In this document: positions 6,088 to 9,080 of the stretch, piece by piece
How the letters are laid out: the number at the start of each line of letters is the position of its first letter
How positions within the stretch are numbered: position 1 is the stretch's first letter
Source: Sphingomonadales bacterium
GTDB lineage: Bacteria; Pseudomonadota; Alphaproteobacteria; Sphingomonadales; Sphingomonadaceae
Assembly (NCBI GenBank): GCA_017302775.1
Contig: JAFLDC010000082.1
Coordinates: 1-9,080, forward strand
Reading direction: 5' to 3'
Length of the DNA stretch: 9,080 nt
The notes under the pieces: model-generated
Database searches by the model: none
What the model was told of the DNA's origin: nothing
Seen by the model: the letters and a program-made list of their open reading frames with translations, nothing else
Made by a program: the position numbers and the translations under genes

Positions 6088-8112
6088 ATGATATCGCGAT
6101 GCCTTTTCTATCTCATGTTTACCGCTTTCATGGTCGCCGTAACGATCCATGAGGCAAAAGCGCAGACATCCCCATCAATCGAATGGGAGATCGCCCATCG
6201 CTATCGACTTTTCCGAAACGAAGGACATTTTCGCGCGATTCTATCGCTTTATCGCGGCCTTCCGGAGGCGCGCCGGCGCGAGGACCCTGCCATGGCGCTC
6301 GAAATTGCACTAGAGAAGGCCGCTGCGGAACGGCGCTTTCCACGTGACCTCTTCGGTGATCCTTCCTCAATCGAACGTTACGGCTGGGCCTCCGCGCTTC
6401 TCAATGAAACCTGTTTCCAGAGTGGCAATCGGGGCCACTATCTCTGCCGTCTCTACGCCTTGAACGAAAAAGGAGAGGTCCGTCGTGACAACCGAGGCCG
6501 CCCGGCTCCTGGCGAAGCATTTATGGAACCGAGGGCAACGGACGTCCTTGCCCGCATCTCCCTGCTAAAGCCAGAACTGGCGTCGGCCAACTGCAACTGG
6601 TCGGCCGGCCCTGCGCGAGTCTCGGCCCCCTGTGCGTCCCAGGTTAGATTGCAAGGAATTCCCTTCGATCAGGAATTCATGATCGACGTTCAGCTCGCAG
6701 ACGGAACTCCAGTTGCAGAGATAAGAGGACAGCGGGCTCACAGCGTCTTCATCGCTGGCATCGGCGATTCCTTTTCATCCGGAGAAGGCAACCCAGACAA
6801 GCCCGCATGGCTAAGTGGAGAGCCAGGATATGGCTTGGATTATTCCGGCAGTTCTCCTCTAGCAAACGGCCGAAAGCGGCTTTTCCCCACACGAGCACGC
6901 AGCGACGGCGGCGAATTTGGCGGCTGGGGCCAGCCCATCTGGCTGAACACGCAGTGCCACCGGTCGTTATATTCTCAGCATGTTCGAGCAAGTTTGGCCT
7001 TGGCACTTGAGCAGCCGCATCTTGCGGTGACCTTTACCGGTTATTCGTGCACCGGTGCGGAAACGCACGAAGGTATTCTCGGCTACTGGCAAGCGCGTTC
7101 CGACGTTTCGGATCGGTTTCGCGACGACTCTCCTCAACTCATGCGCTTGCTCCGCGATTATTGTGCTGATCCACGTGCCTATCTCGCATTTGATGAACCG
7201 GAGGCTTTCGACTGGCGCTCGATGCAGGTTTGCAAAACCTGGCGGTTGCGACCTCCGGACGTCATCCTGCTCTCGATTGGCGGCAACGACATCGGGTTCG
7301 CGCGTGTCATCGCCGGACAAACGATAGGGCATCACGCCGTTCGTCCACCGCCGCTCTGGAACGTCGCAGTCAACCTTTGGATCAAGGCAGCCGATCCACT
7401 GACCTTCGAGAAAGCGAAAGACAATATCGCACGGTTGATCCCCGGCAATATCAGCACATTGCATCAAGCGCTCGACAAACATCTACGCCCTGATGCTGGC
7501 GCTAAACCAAAATTCACACTGCTGCAAACGGGTTATCCATTGCTGACACGCTCCGGGAGCGGCACTTGTGAAGCTTCGGATGACGGCATGGATGTTCATG
7601 CTGCGTTGCGGACCAGGCCGGAAACCGGTGCGGAGGGCGTGGCGTTCGTCCGTCATTTCAACGCCAGGCTTCGTGACGCAGTCAGCCGAATTTCAAACCC
7701 ACGATGGATTTTCACTGACGGGCATGCCGAGCTGTTTGCTGGCCATTCTTTCTGTGATCATGGTGCGACGCCACGCGAAGCGTTTACCAGCAAAGGTTAC
7801 GATCCCGTGATATCCGGCAGCCTCGAATTCCCGATGACGACCAGTCCGGGGAGTATCCAGCGCAAGTGGTCTCCCTACAAGCCAGATGACTGGCGCGCCT
7901 ACCGTCCACGCCAGCGCTGGTTCGTTACACCAAATGACGGCTTTTTGACTGGTCATTACCTGAACTCCGACTTTCCAGCGCAAGATAAGGTCCAGCCTCT
8001 CATCGCCGCGACGCTGAGTGGTGCGTTTCACCCTAACGCGCTGGGCCATGCGGCGACCGCGGATGTCGTACTCAAGCAGTTGCGCAAACAGCTTGGTGTA
8101 TCGCCGCCCTGA
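6088..8112 (+). CDS. Secreted SGNH/GDSL-family hydrolase (esterase/lipase-like)
   Basis: This 674-residue protein is a predicted exported ester hydrolase. Residues 1-25 form a signal peptide: a short positively charged start, a hydrophobic core (LFYLMFTAFMVAVTI) and an Ala-Lys-Ala cleavage site before Gln26. The catalytic domain starts near 218. Block I is GDSFSSGEG with nucleophile S228, block III is SIGGND at 396-401 with oxyanion residue N400, and the last block is FHPNALGH with probable catalytic H648. The usual Asp three residues before that His is replaced by Gly645. This suggests a Ser-His dyad or a substitute acid, as known in the Streptomyces scabies esterase. About 190 residues between signal peptide and block I match no domain I know. 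Ten cysteines in the mature part suggest disulfides and a periplasmic or extracellular place. The start is supported by GGGAGGA four bases upstream. The substrate is not predictable. Confidence 0.9.
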   Translation: MISRCLFYLMFTAFMVAVTIHEAKAQTSPSIEWEIAHRYRLFRNEGHFRAILSLYRGLPEARRREDPAMALEIALEKAAAERRFPRDLFGDPSSIERYGWASALLNETCFQSGNRGHYLCRLYALNEKGEVRRDNRGRPAPGEAFMEPRATDVLARISLLKPELASANCNWSAGPARVSAPCASQVRLQGIPFDQEFMIDVQLADGTPVAEIRGQRAHSVFIAGIGDSFSSGEGNPDKPAWLSGEPGYGLDYSGSSPLANGRKRLFPTRARSDGGEFGGWGQPIWLNTQCHRSLYSQHVRASLALALEQPHLAVTFTGYSCTGAETHEGILGYWQARSDVSDRFRDDSPQLMRLLRDYCADPRAYLAFDEPEAFDWRSMQVCKTWRLRPPDVILLSIGGNDIGFARVIAGQTIGHHAVRPPPLWNVAVNLWIKAADPLTFEKAKDNIARLIPGNISTLHQALDKHLRPDAGAKPKFTLLQTGYPLLTRSGSGTCEASDDGMDVHAALRTRPETGAEGVAFVRHFNARLRDAVSRISNPRWIFTDGHAELFAGHSFCDHGATPREAFTSKGYDPVISGSLEFPMTTSPGSIQRKWSPYKPDDWRAYRPRQRWFVTPNDGFLTGHYLNSDFPAQDKVQPLIAATLSGAFHPNALGHAATADVVLKQLRKQLGVSPP

Positions 8113-8183
8113 AGAGCCCCAAATTGGTACACACCGTAGCAGAACGCGAATCTCGCAGTTCCATCCAGCTTTGTGTTTTGAGC

Positions 8184-8213
8184 CTGTGTCCAGAACTTGC
8201 TGAACGGACACAG
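8184..8213. repeat. Inverted repeat downstream of the hydrolase
   Basis: CTGTGTCC at 8184-8191 is perfectly mirrored by GGACACAG at 8206-8213 around a 14-base loop. It lies about 70 bases after the hydrolase stop codon. No T-run follows on the plus strand, so it is not a standard intrinsic terminator. It could protect the transcript end or assist termination. A related word, GGACTGTGTCC, recurs near 8435-8445. Confidence 0.5.
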
Positions 8214-8388
8214 AGTTGTCGGACAAACAGGCAACCGCTCATCCCCGATTTCTGACCTGAAATTCTCTGATCGGCCACAAATTTTCCCTGCTCCCGCAGA
8301 TGGCTTTTCCCATCCAATTCCTTGAATTATCGTCGCTTCCCTTCGCCCTGAGCCATCGATCGAGATCGAATTTCCGCGTCTTCCCTGT

Positions 8389-8414
8389 TGTTTTCCCTGT
8401 TTGCAGGGAAAACA
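8389..8414. repeat. Perfect 11-bp hairpin built from the TTCCCTG/CAGGGAA word
   Basis: TGTTTTCCCTG at 8389-8399 and CAGGGAAAACA at 8404-8414 are exact reverse complements around the loop TTTG. A further copy of TTCCCTG stands just before it at 8381-8387. The hairpin sits between convergent genes and is nearly symmetrical, so it could act on transcripts of either strand. No downstream T-run is present, so I record it as a structural repeat and not as a terminator. Confidence 0.7.
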
Positions 8415-8718
8415 GGCGCCAGACCGGTTTCATTTGGACTGTGTCCGGCACCAGCCATTCTCACGACAATCGACGATTTGCAGGTTCTGGTAGAGAAACC
8501 GGGCGATTTGCGACGCTTGCGCTGGTGTCCTGACGATAAAGAGGGCCGGAGACACGGATTTCAGCGCGTTCTTCCGGACCTGATTCAGCACAGTTCTCCG
8601 CAACCAGTTCGGCAGTTTCCGGAAATTGAAGGCGCGCTGATCAGAGACCGGTTGGAATTTCCGCTGAGATCGGTCTGAATTGCCACGACTTTTCTAGACA
8701 TGCTCGGATTGCGTCAGG

Positions 8719-8729
8719 GGGATAATCCC
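8719..8729. repeat. 11-base palindrome GGGATAATCCC
   Basis: The arms GGGAT and ATCCC flank a single central base. It lies in gene-free sequence about 155 bases beyond the stop codon of the FGE-like gene. It could be a protein site or a small stem, and chance cannot be excluded. Confidence 0.35.
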
Positions 8730-8883
8730 TAACGAATACTTACCTTCGCGGCCTTGCTGCGTCTGGTTGCAGGAGGAAAACGCATCGGGTCAGGCCGCGC
8801 TTCGGAGGCGAGGTGCGCAATTGTCTTGGAATGGGCTGGATCACCAGACGCTGAGCGCGACGGGCCCGGCGGAGCGTCGTCGG

Positions 8884-9080
8884 TCAGGGGTCACGGACAA
8901 CCCTGAATCCGGCGACCTGATCGCGGACCGTCGGCGCGCTGATGACACGCGAGTCGAGCTGCCGCAAACGCGGCGCATCGGCCCATGAGCCCCCTCTCAG
9001 CAATCGCGGTGCTCCCGCAGGGCAGGTGCGAGGCGGGAATTCGGCATCGGGCCTGGGTTCCGGCGCACAGGTGGCGACCC
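8884..9080 (-). CDS. Formylglycine-generating enzyme-type (SUMF1/FGE-sulfatase domain) protein, C-terminal part
   Basis: Only the last 64 residues lie in the window and the gene continues beyond the right edge. The minus-strand frame read from 9078 to the TGA at 8884-8886 contains RLLRGGSW at visible residues 25-32 and ends with VAGFRVVRDP. These are the hallmark RGGSW motif and the terminal GFR motif of the FGE-sulfatase family, with the normal spacing of about 26 residues. The family includes enzymes that oxidise cysteine to formylglycine in sulfatases, and relatives such as EgtB- and PvdO-type iron enzymes. The substrate-deciding part is outside the window. Two cysteines are visible, at residues 4 and 19, but their role cannot be judged. 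It is convergent with the hydrolase gene. No sulfatase is encoded in the window. Confidence 0.8.
   Translation of the reverse strand, partial: VATCAPEPRPDAEFPPRTCPAGAPRLLRGGSWADAPRLRQLDSRVISAPTVRDQVAGFRVVRDP

Larger units (their letters stand above)
8113..8883. other. Gene-free region with GGGAA/TTCCC words and inverted repeats
   Basis: This lies between two convergent genes and holds no convincing protein. Short frames, such as one from 8388 to 8678, have no domain character or good start. TTCCCTG occurs at 8284-8290, 8381-8387 and 8393-8399, with further TTCCC words near 8307 and 8338. Several hairpins are listed separately, and a weaker one has AGACCG at 8645-8650 and CGGTCT at 8671-8676. 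On the minus strand, the style (CAGGGAAAA words scattered through GC-rich sequence) recalls noncoding stretches I associate with Rhizobiales genomes such as Mesorhizobium. That is recollection, not a search result. No transposase or integrase is present. Confidence 0.5.

Noticed and set aside
8388..8678. 96-residue plus-strand open frame in the right intergenic region
   Set aside because: It starts inside the perfect hairpin at 8389-8414, lacks a ribosome binding site and has no family character.
8719..8745. Stretch considered as part of a small structured RNA such as tmRNA, SRP RNA or RNase P RNA
   Set aside because: None of the conserved core words of those RNAs were found, and only one short palindrome is present.

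Overview
The window (about 58% GC by eye, with rhizobial-looking proteins and intergenic sequence) most likely comes from an alphaproteobacterium, probably of the order Rhizobiales. This assignment rests on protein style and on the GGGAA-punctuated noncoding sequence near the right end. No ribosomal or other species-level marker is present.

Left block (276-5416, minus strand): three tightly packed genes read leftward and look like one operon. The first is a SARP-type regulator with a BTAD-like DNA-binding start, a TolB-like middle and a TPR end (3770-5416). Four bases later comes a soluble PAP2/vanadium haloperoxidase-like protein that begins with ten Gly-Ser-Met repeats (2566-3765). After 43 bases comes a large subtilisin-like S8 serine protease with an intact Asp-His-Ser triad (276-2522). 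Sequence left of the protease (1-275) carries no convincing gene, but its edge may hold the ribosome binding site of another leftward gene.

Middle (5417-6087): a divergent intergenic region with a candidate operator-like inverted repeat, one small plausible gene (5531-5740, plus) and a well-formed hairpin followed by a T-rich tract that looks like a terminator (5905-5950).

Right block: a secreted SGNH/GDSL hydrolase of 674 residues with a clear signal peptide (6088-8112, plus). It is followed by about 770 bases without a supported gene, rich in inverted repeats and TTCCC/GGGAA words. At the right edge, on the minus strand, is the C-terminal end of a formylglycine-generating-enzyme (SUMF1/FGE-sulfatase) domain protein that continues beyond the window (8884-9080).

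The three minus-strand genes are probably co-transcribed, with the first gene a likely regulator of the other two. The cluster of SARP regulator, PAP2/haloperoxidase-like protein and S8 protease is the best candidate for an uncharacterised functional unit. Nothing in the sequence proves that the SGNH hydrolase or the FGE-like protein belongs to the same pathway.
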